Below are positions 1-6,030 of a DNA stretch of 10,286 nucleotides, in pieces. The stretch is from Chloroflexota bacterium. Lineage in GTDB: Bacteria > Chloroflexota > Limnocylindria > Limnocylindrales > CSP1-4. The stretch is from assembly GCA_025935655.1 (NCBI GenBank), contig JAICUV010000110.1, positions 1-10,286 of the forward strand. Reading direction: 5' to 3'. The translations under genes were made by a program, and so were the position numbers. Within the stretch, counting starts at the first letter, position 1, and each line of letters starts with the position of its first letter. The notes under the pieces are model-generated. The model was not told where the DNA came from. It ran no database searches and worked only from the letters and a program-made list of their open reading frames with translations.

Positions 1-895
1 GTCCAAGGACCCGCTCGTCATGCTCGCCGTGGCGGAGATCATCGACAGCGTCGGCGTGCCCGAGGGGATGGTCTCGATCCTGCCGATGAGCCGCGAGCTT
101 GGCGACCGGATGGTCAGCGACGAGCGGTTCAAGCTGCTCACGTTCACCGGGTCCCCGTCCGTGGGCTGGCGGATGAAGGAGCGGGCGGGCAAGAAGAAGG
201 TCGTGCTGGAGCTCGGCGGGAACGCGGGCGTCATCGTGGACAAGTCCGCCGACCTGGACTGGGCGGTGAAGCGCACGCTGACCGGCGCCTTCGCCTACAG
301 CGGCCAGGTCTGCATCAGCGTCCAGCGGATGTTCATCCACGAGGACGTGTGGGACGCGTTCATGGACAGGTTCCTGGCGGGGGTCGCGGCGCTCAGGCTG
401 GGCGATCCCGCCGATCCCACGACCGACGTCGGCCCGATGGTCGACGCCAAGGCCGCGGCCCGGACGCAGGCCTGGGTCGACGAGGCCCGGGCGCTGGGCG
501 GCACGATCCTCGCCGGCGGCACCGCGGACGGCACCTTCTTCCCGCCGACGGTCATCACCGGCGTCCCGTTCAGCGCGCAGGTGTGCTCCAACGAGGCGTT
601 CGCGCCGCTCGTCGTCGCCTTCCCGTTCAAGGACATGCCCGAGGCGATCGCCGCGGTCAACGACAGCTTCTTCGGGCTCCAGACCGGGGTGTTCACGTCC
701 GACCTCGCCGCGGCCTGGACGAGCTTCGCGGAGCTCGAGGTGGGCGGGGTCATCGTCAACGACATCCCGACCTACCGGATCGACAACATGCCCTACGGCG
801 GCGTCAAGGACTCCGGCCTCGGCCGCGAGGGCCTGCGCTGGGCGATCGAGGACATGACCGAGATCCGGATCATGGTCCTCGCCTGGCCCCAGTAG
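1..895 (+). CDS. Aldehyde dehydrogenase family protein, 5'-truncated by the window edge
   Basis: NAD(P)-dependent oxidation of an aldehyde to its acid, in the cytoplasm. The frame is open from base 2, so the start codon and most of the Rossmann N-terminal part lie upstream; about 297 codons remain before the TAG stop. What is seen: the FTGSPSVG loop near 140-165, the ELGG motif with the general-base Glu (codon 209-211), the GQVCISVQR motif with the catalytic Cys (codon 311-313), and a C-terminal segment with MPYGGVKDSGLGREG, typical of the oligomerisation/C-terminal end. ELGGNAG followed by GQVCISVQR resembles the lactaldehyde / non-phosphorylating glyceraldehyde-3-phosphate dehydrogenase-like branch (ALDH_F21-type), from family knowledge; the true substrate cannot be read. 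The usual EEIFGP motif is SNEAFAP here. It is separated from the next operon by 380 bp, so it is probably an independent unit. Family assignment is very secure, substrate unknown. Confidence 0.95.
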   Translation, partial: SKDPLVMLAVAEIIDSVGVPEGMVSILPMSRELGDRMVSDERFKLLTFTGSPSVGWRMKERAGKKKVVLELGGNAGVIVDKSADLDWAVKRTLTGAFAYSGQVCISVQRMFIHEDVWDAFMDRFLAGVAALRLGDPADPTTDVGPMVDAKAAARTQAWVDEARALGGTILAGGTADGTFFPPTVITGVPFSAQVCSNEAFAPLVVAFPFKDMPEAIAAVNDSFFGLQTGVFTSDLAAAWTSFAELEVGGVIVNDIPTYRIDNMPYGGVKDSGLGREGLRWAIEDMTEIRIMVLAWPQ

Positions 896-899
896 GGCC

Positions 900-919
900 G
901 CCGGCCCGGGGAGGCCGGC
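900..919 (+). terminator. GC hairpin just after the aldehyde dehydrogenase stop codon
   Basis: A perfect 7-bp inverted repeat, GCCGGCC (900-906) and GGCCGGC (913-919), encloses a 6-nt loop and starts 4 nt after the TAG. There is no T-run behind it, so it is not a textbook intrinsic terminator. In DNA this GC-rich, 7-bp stems arise by chance fairly often. Its position right behind a stop codon is the main argument for a role in 3' end formation or mRNA stability. Confidence 0.4.
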
Positions 920-1151
920 TCGCACCTCGGCCGCGCCACTCGCGCGCAGGCACGTCCCGTTCCTGCCGGGCGTCGGCCCCAGGCCGCCCGGCGGGGTGTG
1001 AGCTGGACCAGATCCCGCACTCCGAGCCGCCCCGACCGGCCTGCTCGCACATCCTGGCGCCTGTCGCGCCCCGGTTGACGCCAGGAGGTCGGCTGGATGG
1101 CGTGGATCGCGGGTTCTGGCGCCTCGCAGTCCCCGGGCGGCGGCGGCAGCG
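920..1151. other. Intergenic stretch without a recognisable gene
   Basis: Between the hairpin behind the aldehyde dehydrogenase and the control region of the ROK operon I see no convincing gene. The open frames crossing it, on both strands, are Arg/Pro/Gly-rich low-complexity products without a start context or any family resemblance, as expected at this GC content. I saw no tRNA-like cloverleaf or known riboswitch core, but could not scan for these computationally. Confidence 0.55.
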
Positions 1152-1166
1152 GTTCCTTGTCCGGCC
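1152..1166 (+). promoter_or_regulatory. Upstream auxiliary half-site (direct repeat of the operator half)
   Basis: GTTCCTTGTCCGGCC here recurs at 1183-1197 as GTTCTTTGTCCGGCC, one mismatch in 15, 31 bp further on. It contains CCTTGTC, one base off the CTTTGTC half of the two full operators downstream. No matching right half (GACAAAG) follows at the right distance, so it is at most a half-site, perhaps for a third repressor dimer or an upstream contact. Confidence 0.4.
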
Positions 1167-1185
1167 GTCGTCGGCAGGGGCCGTT

Positions 1186-1208
1186 CTTTGTCCGGCCACT
1201 TGACAAAG
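1186..1208 (+). promoter_or_regulatory. Operator O1, 23-bp inverted repeat for the ROK regulator
   Basis: CTTTGTC (1186-1192), a 9-nt spacer, then GACAAAG (1202-1208): a perfect inverted repeat with 7-bp arms. The same architecture recurs 35 bp downstream. Its right arm overlaps a TTGACA hexamer (1200-1205). ROK-family repressors such as NagC bind as dimers to inverted repeats with T-rich left and A-rich right halves, so the adjacent ROK regulator (start at 1276) is the natural ligand. That the site exists is seen directly; that this protein binds it is inference. Confidence 0.65.
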
Positions 1209-1212
1209 TGGC
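1195..1212 (+). repeat. 18-bp palindrome overlapping O1 and the promoter
   Basis: GCCACTT (1195-1201), spacer GACA, AAGTGGC (1206-1212): perfect 7-bp arms. It overlaps the right half of O1 and stops just before the TATAGT box. It may be a second binding register for the repressor, a site for another factor, or a by-product of the overlapping operator and TTGACA sequences. Confidence 0.4.
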
Positions 1213-1218
1213 TATAGT
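1213..1218 (+). promoter_or_regulatory. Probable -10 element of the ROK operon promoter
   Basis: TATAGT is one of very few AT-rich hexamers in this window and lies between the two operators, 57 bp before the regulator's ATG, a normal place for a sigma-70-type -10. The -35 is uncertain. The nearby perfect TTGACA (1200-1205) is only 7 bp upstream, too close to pair with it. TTGTCC (1188-1193) gives a 19-bp spacer. A repressor on O1 and O2 would occlude this promoter. Confidence 0.5.
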
Positions 1219-1220
1219 GC

Positions 1221-1243
1221 CTTTGTCCGCTCAGTTGGCAAAG
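1221..1243 (+). promoter_or_regulatory. Operator O2, second 23-bp inverted repeat
   Basis: CTTTGTC (1221-1227), a 9-nt spacer, GGCAAAG (1237-1243). It aligns with O1 without gaps at 19 of 23 positions: the first nine bases and the TTG and CAAAG of the right half are shared, and the differences fall in the centre plus one right-arm base. Centre-to-centre distance from O1 is 35 bp, between three and three and a half helical turns. It lies just downstream of the TATAGT box, in the likely start-site/leader region, so a bound repressor would block initiation or early elongation. Confidence 0.65.
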
Positions 1244-1257
1244 TCCGACCGGCGGGC

Positions 1258-1266
1258 GGAGGAGGA
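1258..1266 (+). promoter_or_regulatory. Strong Shine-Dalgarno of the ROK regulator
   Basis: GGAGGAGGA ends 9 nt before the ATG at 1276. It is an extended, near-perfect anti-16S match and fixes that start codon over other in-frame candidates. Confidence 0.8.
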
Positions 1267-1275
1267 CGTCACCGG

Positions 1276-2484
1276 ATGCGCCTGCCCGCGAAGGCGACCC
1301 ACCAGCAGACCCGGGCGATCAACCAGGGCCTGGTGCTGCGCACGCTCTACGACCTGGGCCCGATCAGCCGGGCGGAGGTCGCGCGACTCACGGGCCTGAC
1401 GCGCACCACGGTCAGCGAGCTCGTGGGTGAGCTGCTCGGCGAGGGCCTCGTCGAGGAGGTTGGCCGCGGCCCGTCCAGCGGCGGCAAGGCGCCGATCCTC
1501 GTCCGCGTCATCCCCGACGCGAGGCTGGTCATCGGCCTCGACCTCGGCGAGGACGCGTTCGTGGGTGCGCTCGTCGACCTGCGGGGCGGGATCCACCACC
1601 GGGTCGTCGAGCCCATCGAGGGCCGTGACGGCGCCGCCGCGCTGGCCGCCGTGGAGCGAGTCGTGGACGAGCTCATCGCGGCCGCGCCGGAGGGGACGCT
1701 CCTCGGCGTCGGCGTCGGCACCCCCGGCCTCGTGGACACGGTCACCGGCACGATTCGCTGGGCCGTCAACCTCGACTGGCAGGACCTCCCGCTCGGGCGG
1801 ATGCTCAGTGAGCGGACCCGGCTCCCGGCGTACGTCGCCAACGACTCCCGCGCCGCGGCGATGGGGGAGCACCTGTTCGACCTCGACCGGCGCGCCCCCA
1901 ACCTCGTGGCGATCAAGCTGGGCACCGGCATCGGCGCGGGCATCGTCATCGGCGGCGAGCTGCTCCAGGGCGACGGCTTCGGCGCCGGCGAGATCGGGCA
2001 CACCTCGGTGGTCGACGACGGCGCGGCCTGTCGCTGCGGGCGGTTCGGCTGCCTCGAGACGGTGGCCAGCTCCCGCGCGATCATGGCCGAGGCACAGCGC
2101 GCTGCGGCCGATGACCCGGATGGCGCGCTGGGGCGACGCCTCGCCGCGGGTCGCCTCACCGGTCCCGAGGACGTGGCCGGCGCCATCGCCGAGGGCGACG
2201 AGGCAGCGCGCCGGATCGCCGTCGCCGCGGGCCGCTGGCTCGGCCGCTCCATCGCCGGCCTCGTCGGCGTTTTGGACATCCACCACGTGGTCCTCCTGGG
2301 GACCGTCACCGCGCTGGGGCCGGACTGGCTCGACGCCGTCCGCGAGGAGGCGACCCGGCGCGCGCTCGGGCTCCTCACCCGCGACCTCCGGATCGAGCTC
2401 GGCGGCGCCGCGGATGACGTGGTGCTCCTGGGGGCGAGCGCGCTGCTCCTCTCCCGCGAGCTCGGACTGGTGCCCGCCCGATGA
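1276..2484 (+). CDS. ROK-family transcriptional repressor (NagC/XylR-like)
   Basis: DNA-binding sugar sensor, 402 residues, typical length for ROK regulators. An N-terminal winged helix-turn-helix spans about residues 14-66 (SRAEVARLTGLTRTTVSELV is the HTH core). A ROK sugar-binding domain follows from about 84 to the end. It keeps the ND pair at 189-190, the GEIGH motif (His242) and the Cys cluster CRCGRFGC (Cys252, 254, 259), which in ROK proteins binds a structural zinc. The phosphate-binding loop is GLDLGED (about 87-93) instead of the DxGGT/S of ROK kinases, so catalysis is unlikely and a sensor role is favoured. The ATG at 1276 has a strong ribosome site. Its stop overlaps the kinase start by 4 nt (ATGA), so both are translated together. 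Likely autoregulated through O1 and O2. The effector is inferred to be an amino sugar or its phosphate, from the downstream genes. Confidence 0.93.
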   Translation: MRLPAKATHQQTRAINQGLVLRTLYDLGPISRAEVARLTGLTRTTVSELVGELLGEGLVEEVGRGPSSGGKAPILVRVIPDARLVIGLDLGEDAFVGALVDLRGGIHHRVVEPIEGRDGAAALAAVERVVDELIAAAPEGTLLGVGVGTPGLVDTVTGTIRWAVNLDWQDLPLGRMLSERTRLPAYVANDSRAAAMGEHLFDLDRRAPNLVAIKLGTGIGAGIVIGGELLQGDGFGAGEIGHTSVVDDGAACRCGRFGCLETVASSRAIMAEAQRAAADDPDGALGRRLAAGRLTGPEDVAGAIAEGDEAARRIAVAAGRWLGRSIAGLVGVLDIHHVVLLGTVTALGPDWLDAVREEATRRALGLLTRDLRIELGGAADDVVLLGASALLLSRELGLVPAR

Positions 2485-3521
2485 GCGTCGACCTCCTGGC
2501 CGGCGTCGACGGCGGCGGCAGCAAGATCGCCGTCCTCGTCACCGACCGCGCGCTGGTGCCAGTGGCGCGGCGGACCGTCGCGACGGGCGTCGGCGCGCCC
2601 ACGGCCGCCGTGGACCAGGTCGCGGACGCGGTGGAATCGACCCTGCGCGCCGCCGGCCGGGGCGTGGACGAGCTCGCCGCCGTCGGGATCGGCGTCCCCG
2701 GACGCGTCGATCCGGCTGCCGGCGTCGTGACGCTCGCCGTCAACCTCGGCTGGCACGAGGTCGCCCTCGGGCCCGGCCTCGAGCGCCGGTTCCGCGTCCC
2801 GGTCAGCGTGGAGAACGACGTCAAGGCGGCCGCGGCCGGGCTGGCCGCCCGGGGCCGGACGTCCGGCATCGCCGATCTCGCCTATCTCGGCATCGGCACC
2901 GGCATCTCCGCGGGCGTCGTCGTCGGTGGCCGGCTGTACCGCGGCCGACGCGGGCTGGCGGGCGAGATCGGGCACGTCGTGCTCCAGGAGGACGGCCCGC
3001 TGTGCGAGTGCGGCCTCCGGGGCTGTCTGGAGGCCATGGCGTCGGGCCGCGGGATCGCCTCGATCGCCGACGAGGCCGTGCGCGCCGGGTCGCTCGTGCT
3101 CGGGGGCGGTTCCCGCACGACGGCCGCCGACGTGTACGCGGCGGCGGGCCGCGGGGACGCTGCCGCGCGAGCCATCGTCGATGCGGCCGGCCGCGCCGTC
3201 GCCCGCGCCGTGCACCTGCTGGTCATGACCTACGACCTCCAGGCGGTCTTCATTGGCGGGGGCGTCACCGGGGCGGGCCGCCTGTTCAGCGACCCGGTCG
3301 AGCGTGCGCTCGACGTCCTGCGCGCCTCGTCGCCCCTCGCCCGCGAGGCCCTCGGGCCGGGCGTCCTCCACGTGCTGTCCCCCGACGCCGACGCCGGCGC
3401 GTGGGGCGCGGTGGTGCTCGCGGGGCGTGCCGCCCTGCCCGCTGACGCGGCCGCCGTCCGTGACGACCGCACCGGCGTGATCCCGGCGGACGCCGGATCC
3501 GCGGAGGCGCGGAGCCCATGA
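2481..3521 (+). CDS. ROK-family sugar kinase (glucokinase / N-acetylglucosamine kinase type)
   Basis: ATP-dependent phosphorylation of a hexose or hexosamine at O6, cytoplasmic. 346 residues. Motifs in order: phosphate loop DGGGSK (residues 10-15), GVPGRVD (about 71-77), catalytic Asp113 in VENDVKAA, the LGIGTGISAG nucleotide/sugar loop (136-145), the GEIGHVV motif with Glu162 and His165 that contacts the sugar in ROK kinases, and the zinc cluster CECGLRGC (Cys175, 177, 182). Unlike its neighbour it has an intact phosphate loop and no DNA-binding domain, so it should be an active enzyme. It starts on an ATG inside the regulator's stop (ATGA overlap). Context with a NagZ-like glycosidase and a GlmS-like SIS protein favours GlcNAc or glucosamine as substrate, but glucose, mannose or another hexose cannot be excluded from sequence. 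Confidence 0.92.
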   Translation: MSVDLLAGVDGGGSKIAVLVTDRALVPVARRTVATGVGAPTAAVDQVADAVESTLRAAGRGVDELAAVGIGVPGRVDPAAGVVTLAVNLGWHEVALGPGLERRFRVPVSVENDVKAAAAGLAARGRTSGIADLAYLGIGTGISAGVVVGGRLYRGRRGLAGEIGHVVLQEDGPLCECGLRGCLEAMASGRGIASIADEAVRAGSLVLGGGSRTTAADVYAAAGRGDAAARAIVDAAGRAVARAVHLLVMTYDLQAVFIGGGVTGAGRLFSDPVERALDVLRASSPLAREALGPGVLHVLSPDADAGAWGAVVLAGRAALPADAAAVRDDRTGVIPADAGSAEARSP

Positions 3522-3681
3522 GCACCCACGCCATGCCGGCCTCCGCCGGCCAGCCCCGGGGGAGGTGAGTGCCGCGCCAGCCTTGACCCGGAGCCGCCGT
3601 CCGGGCGGCACACCCCGACCACGACACCCGCGCGACGACGGAACCGATCGAGAACCCTTCCGAGAGAGAGGAGACCACACG
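3522..3681. other. 160-bp gap between kinase and binding-protein genes
   Basis: No recognisable gene. It holds two small GC hairpins: GCCGGC repeated at 3535-3540 and 3545-3550 with a 4-nt loop, and GCCGCC/GGCGGC at 3593-3598 and 3604-3609. There is also a 16-codon open frame (3518-3568) overlapping the kinase stop. No copy of the CTTTGTC-N9-GACAAAG operator is present. TTGACC at 3583-3588 has no convincing -10 partner. A separate promoter for the transporter genes is possible but not shown. Confidence 0.45.
3666..3673 (+). promoter_or_regulatory. Shine-Dalgarno deciding the GTG start of the binding protein
   Basis: GAGAGGAG ends 8 nt before the GTG at 3682, an ideal spacing. Together with the lipoprotein signal that begins at this GTG, it rules out the longer in-frame reading from 3565. 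Confidence 0.8.
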
Positions 3682-5082
3682 GTGAGTTCACGCAAGATGC
3701 TGGCCCTCGGGCTGGCGGCGGTGCTGGGCCTGGCGGCCTGCGGCACCTCCACGGCGCCGACGACGGCCCCCGCGAGCGCCGCCCCCACCACCGCGCCGGC
3801 GAGCACCGGGACCGAGAGCACCGCGCCCGAGAGCGCGGCCCCGGCCAGTCCCGAGGCGCTCCAGCCCGATCCCGCCGAGGCGGTCATCCCCAACGTGGAG
3901 CAGGGCGCCGAGATCACCTTCTGGACGTTCTACCTGTCGCCCACCTTCGACCAGTACATCAAGGACACGATCGCCCGCTTCGAGGCGACGTACCCCGGCG
4001 TCAAGGTCAACTGGGAGGACCACCAGGCGACCTTCAAGGACGACCTCAACAACGCGTTCAACGCCGGGACCGCGCCCGACGTGATCAATCTCTCCGTCAG
4101 CGAGGGCTGGGTCAGCGAGTACGCCGGCAAGGGCGTCCTGCTGCCGCTCGACGACAAGGTCCCCGCGGCCGTCAAGGACGTCTACTTCCCGGGCCTGTGG
4201 AAGGAGCAGCTGATCGACGGCGTCAACTACCAGTTCCCGTGGTACCAGGGCCTCAACGTCGACCTGCTCAACAAGGCGATCTTCGACAAGGCCAAGGTGA
4301 ACGTCGCCGACTTCCCGAAGACGATCGACGGTGTGCCCGCCCTGTGCGACACCTTCGCCAAGGCCGGCAACGTGTGCACGATCCGGCTCACCGTGTCGGA
4401 CCTGCTCGCGCAGATGGTCTACGAGGGCAACGTCAAGGTCCTGAGCGACGACGGCAAGACGTTCACGTTCGACTCGCCCGACGGCGTCGCGTGGCTCCAG
4501 ATGTACGTGGACATGGTCAAGGCCGGCAGCGTGGACAACACCGTCCTGACCACCACCGACGACCGCGTCGGCCTCAACGCGTTCATCGCGGGCACGTCGC
4601 CGTTCTACGCGACCGGCCCCAACCTGGCCCGCCAGGTCAAGGACCAGAACGCGACCCTGTACGGGAACCTGGGCATGGTCCCGCAGCCGCTGGGCAAGAG
4701 CGGCGTCGCCGGCAAGGGCCTCATGTCCCTGTCGGTCAAAAAGGACACGAAGTTCCCGAACGCCGCCATGGCGCTCGCGCAGTACTTCACGAACCCGCGG
4801 GCGATGGTCGAGTTCAGCAAGCAGGTCGCCGTCTACCCCTCGAGCCCCAAGGCGTTCGAGGATCCGTTCTTCTCGTCGACGCCGTCGACGGTCGAGGACA
4901 GCGCCCGTCCGCTCGCCGGCGGGATCATCGCGACCTACGCCGACATCGTGCCGACGATCCCCAAGAAGGCTGACGTCAACGAGATCGTCCGCAAGGCGAT
5001 CGAGTCCGCCCTGTTCGGCGGCGTGGACGCGCAGAAGGCCCTCTCGGACGCGGCGTCCCAGGCCAACGCGCTGATCAAGTAG
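3682..5082 (+). CDS. ABC transporter sugar-binding lipoprotein (CUT1 type, family 1 solute-binding)
   Basis: Extracytoplasmic receptor of a carbohydrate importer. 466 residues from the GTG start. The N-terminus has a short positive stretch (SSRK), a hydrophobic segment and a lipobox LAAC with Cys20 as the lipidated residue. Residues 21 to about 70 are a Thr/Ala/Pro/Ser/Glu-rich flexible tether containing APTTAPAS twice. The mature domain starts near residue 78 with ITFWTFYLSP and continues with FEATYPGVKVNWEDH, FNAGTAPDVINL and YQFPWYQGLNVDLLNK, all typical of family 1 sugar-binding proteins. Aromatic residues around 184-190 (FPWYQG) are plausible ligand stackers. Cys222 and Cys232 could form a small disulfide loop (inference). 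The two permease genes follow after a strong hairpin. Substrate inferred to be an amino-sugar oligosaccharide from the co-transcribed glycosidase and SIS genes; the binding protein alone does not show this. Confidence 0.93.
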   Translation: MSSRKMLALGLAAVLGLAACGTSTAPTTAPASAAPTTAPASTGTESTAPESAAPASPEALQPDPAEAVIPNVEQGAEITFWTFYLSPTFDQYIKDTIARFEATYPGVKVNWEDHQATFKDDLNNAFNAGTAPDVINLSVSEGWVSEYAGKGVLLPLDDKVPAAVKDVYFPGLWKEQLIDGVNYQFPWYQGLNVDLLNKAIFDKAKVNVADFPKTIDGVPALCDTFAKAGNVCTIRLTVSDLLAQMVYEGNVKVLSDDGKTFTFDSPDGVAWLQMYVDMVKAGSVDNTVLTTTDDRVGLNAFIAGTSPFYATGPNLARQVKDQNATLYGNLGMVPQPLGKSGVAGKGLMSLSVKKDTKFPNAAMALAQYFTNPRAMVEFSKQVAVYPSSPKAFEDPFFSSTPSTVEDSARPLAGGIIATYADIVPTIPKKADVNEIVRKAIESALFGGVDAQKALSDAASQANALIK

Positions 5083-5097
5083 GCCCAGCTCCTCCAG

Positions 5098-5130
5098 CCG
5101 GGCCCGCCGCTCCCCGAGCGGCGGGCCCGG
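5098..5130 (+). terminator. Perfect 14-bp GC hairpin between binding-protein and permease genes (attenuator or mRNA stabiliser)
   Basis: Left arm CCGGGCCCGCCGCT (5098-5111) and right arm AGCGGCGGGCCCGG (5117-5130) are exact reverse complements with a 5-nt loop CCCCG. The outer pair 5097/5131 adds a G-U. No T-run follows, so full termination is not predicted and the permease genes still need read-through. A strong stem-loop directly behind the binding-protein gene, as in malE-malF, usually protects the upstream transcript and reduces downstream expression, giving an excess of binding protein over permease. Confidence 0.75.
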
Positions 5131-5154
5131 TCACCCACCGGACCGACGACGTCG

Positions 5155-6030
5155 ATGACCCTGACCCAGCGGCTGACCCCCTACCTGTTCCTCGCCCCGG
5201 CCCTCGTGCTGCTGGGGATCTTCGTCGTGTACCCGATCATCGCGGTCGTCGGCTACTCGTTCACCGACTTCGACATCGTCCGGCCGCCGGTCCCCGTCGG
5301 CCTCGACAACTACCGCAAGCTGCTGGACGACCCCACCTTCTGGCTGTCGCTCCAGCACTCGGTCGTCTACCTCGTCGTGACGCCGATCCTCATCGCGCTC
5401 TCGATCGCGCTCGCGATCGTCGTGAACCGGGCGATGCGCGGGATCAACCTGTTCCGCGCCCTGTATTTCGTGCCGGCCGTGAGCGGCTCGATCGCCATCG
5501 GGCTCGCCTGGACCTGGCTGTTCGACCGCAACGGGTTCATCAACAGCGTGCTGCTGGCCTGGGGCCTGATCGACAAGCCCATCCAGTGGCTCGCCAACCC
5601 GTCGATGGTGCTGCCGATCGCGATGCTGCTCACGATCTGGGCCGGCGTCGGCTACTACTCGGTCATCTTCCTTGCCGGGCTCCAGAACATCCCCGAGGAG
5701 CTCTACGACGCCGCCCGCATCGACGGCTGCAACGACCTCCAGAAGCACTGGCACGTGAGCCTGCCCGGGCTGCGGCCCCAGATCACGTTCGTGGCGGTCA
5801 TCTCGAGCCTCGCCGCGCTCAAGGTGTTCGACGAGATCTACGTCCTGACCGGCAAGACCGGCGGGATCCTCGACTCGGGTGTCACGATCGTGTTCTACCT
5901 GTGGAAGCAGGCCTTCGTGCTGGGCCACGCGGGATACGCGTCGGCGGTCGCCATGGCGCTGCTCGCGATCACGCTCGTGTTCTCGATCGTGAACGTCCGG
6001 TTCCTGGAGCGCGGGCAGGGCGAGGCGTGA
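5155..6030 (+). CDS. ABC sugar transporter permease, MalF/UgpA-like
   Basis: Inner-membrane subunit of a CUT1-type carbohydrate importer, 291 residues. Six hydrophobic segments at roughly 10-34, 70-92, 102-124, 150-175, 210-228 and 262-285. The cytoplasmic EAA loop between segments 4 and 5 reads EELYDAARIDGCND followed by the conserved SLPGLRP (about 181-207); this loop docks on the ATPase. The N-terminus (LTPYLFLAPALVLLGIFVVYP) matches the first helix of this family. The ATG at 5155 has no clear Shine-Dalgarno and lies 72 bp behind the binding-protein stop, after the hairpin, consistent with lower expression. It overlaps the second permease by 4 nt (GTGA). No ATPase gene is nearby. Confidence 0.95.
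   Translation: MTLTQRLTPYLFLAPALVLLGIFVVYPIIAVVGYSFTDFDIVRPPVPVGLDNYRKLLDDPTFWLSLQHSVVYLVVTPILIALSIALAIVVNRAMRGINLFRALYFVPAVSGSIAIGLAWTWLFDRNGFINSVLLAWGLIDKPIQWLANPSMVLPIAMLLTIWAGVGYYSVIFLAGLQNIPEELYDAARIDGCNDLQKHWHVSLPGLRPQITFVAVISSLAALKVFDEIYVLTGKTGGILDSGVTIVFYLWKQAFVLGHAGYASAVAMALLAITLVFSIVNVRFLERGQGEA

Noticed and set aside
1200..1218. TTGACA and TATAGT as one sigma-70 promoter
   Set aside because: The spacer would be only 7 bp, far from the required 16-19. TATAGT is kept as a -10 candidate alone, with the -35 left open.
1097..1399. A possible small gene beginning in the intergenic region and running into the regulator
   Set aside because: It crosses both operators, the -10 box and the regulator's Shine-Dalgarno, and its product is Gly/Ser/Arg-rich without resemblance to any family.
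3535..3609. Two GC hairpins in the kinase/binding-protein gap as a terminator
   Set aside because: Stems of only 6 bp, no T-run, and common by chance at this GC content.
3565..3681. An upstream in-frame extension of the binding protein
   Set aside because: It would bury the lipoprotein signal under 39 Arg/Pro-rich residues. The GTG at 3682 has an ideal ribosome site and begins the signal peptide.
1347..3917. A very long antisense open frame (over 850 codons) across the ROK genes
   Set aside because: Its product is Arg/Ala/Ser/Pro-rich without domains, and it lies opposite two clear ROK proteins and the start of the binding protein. Long antisense frames are expected when GC-rich codons suppress stops.
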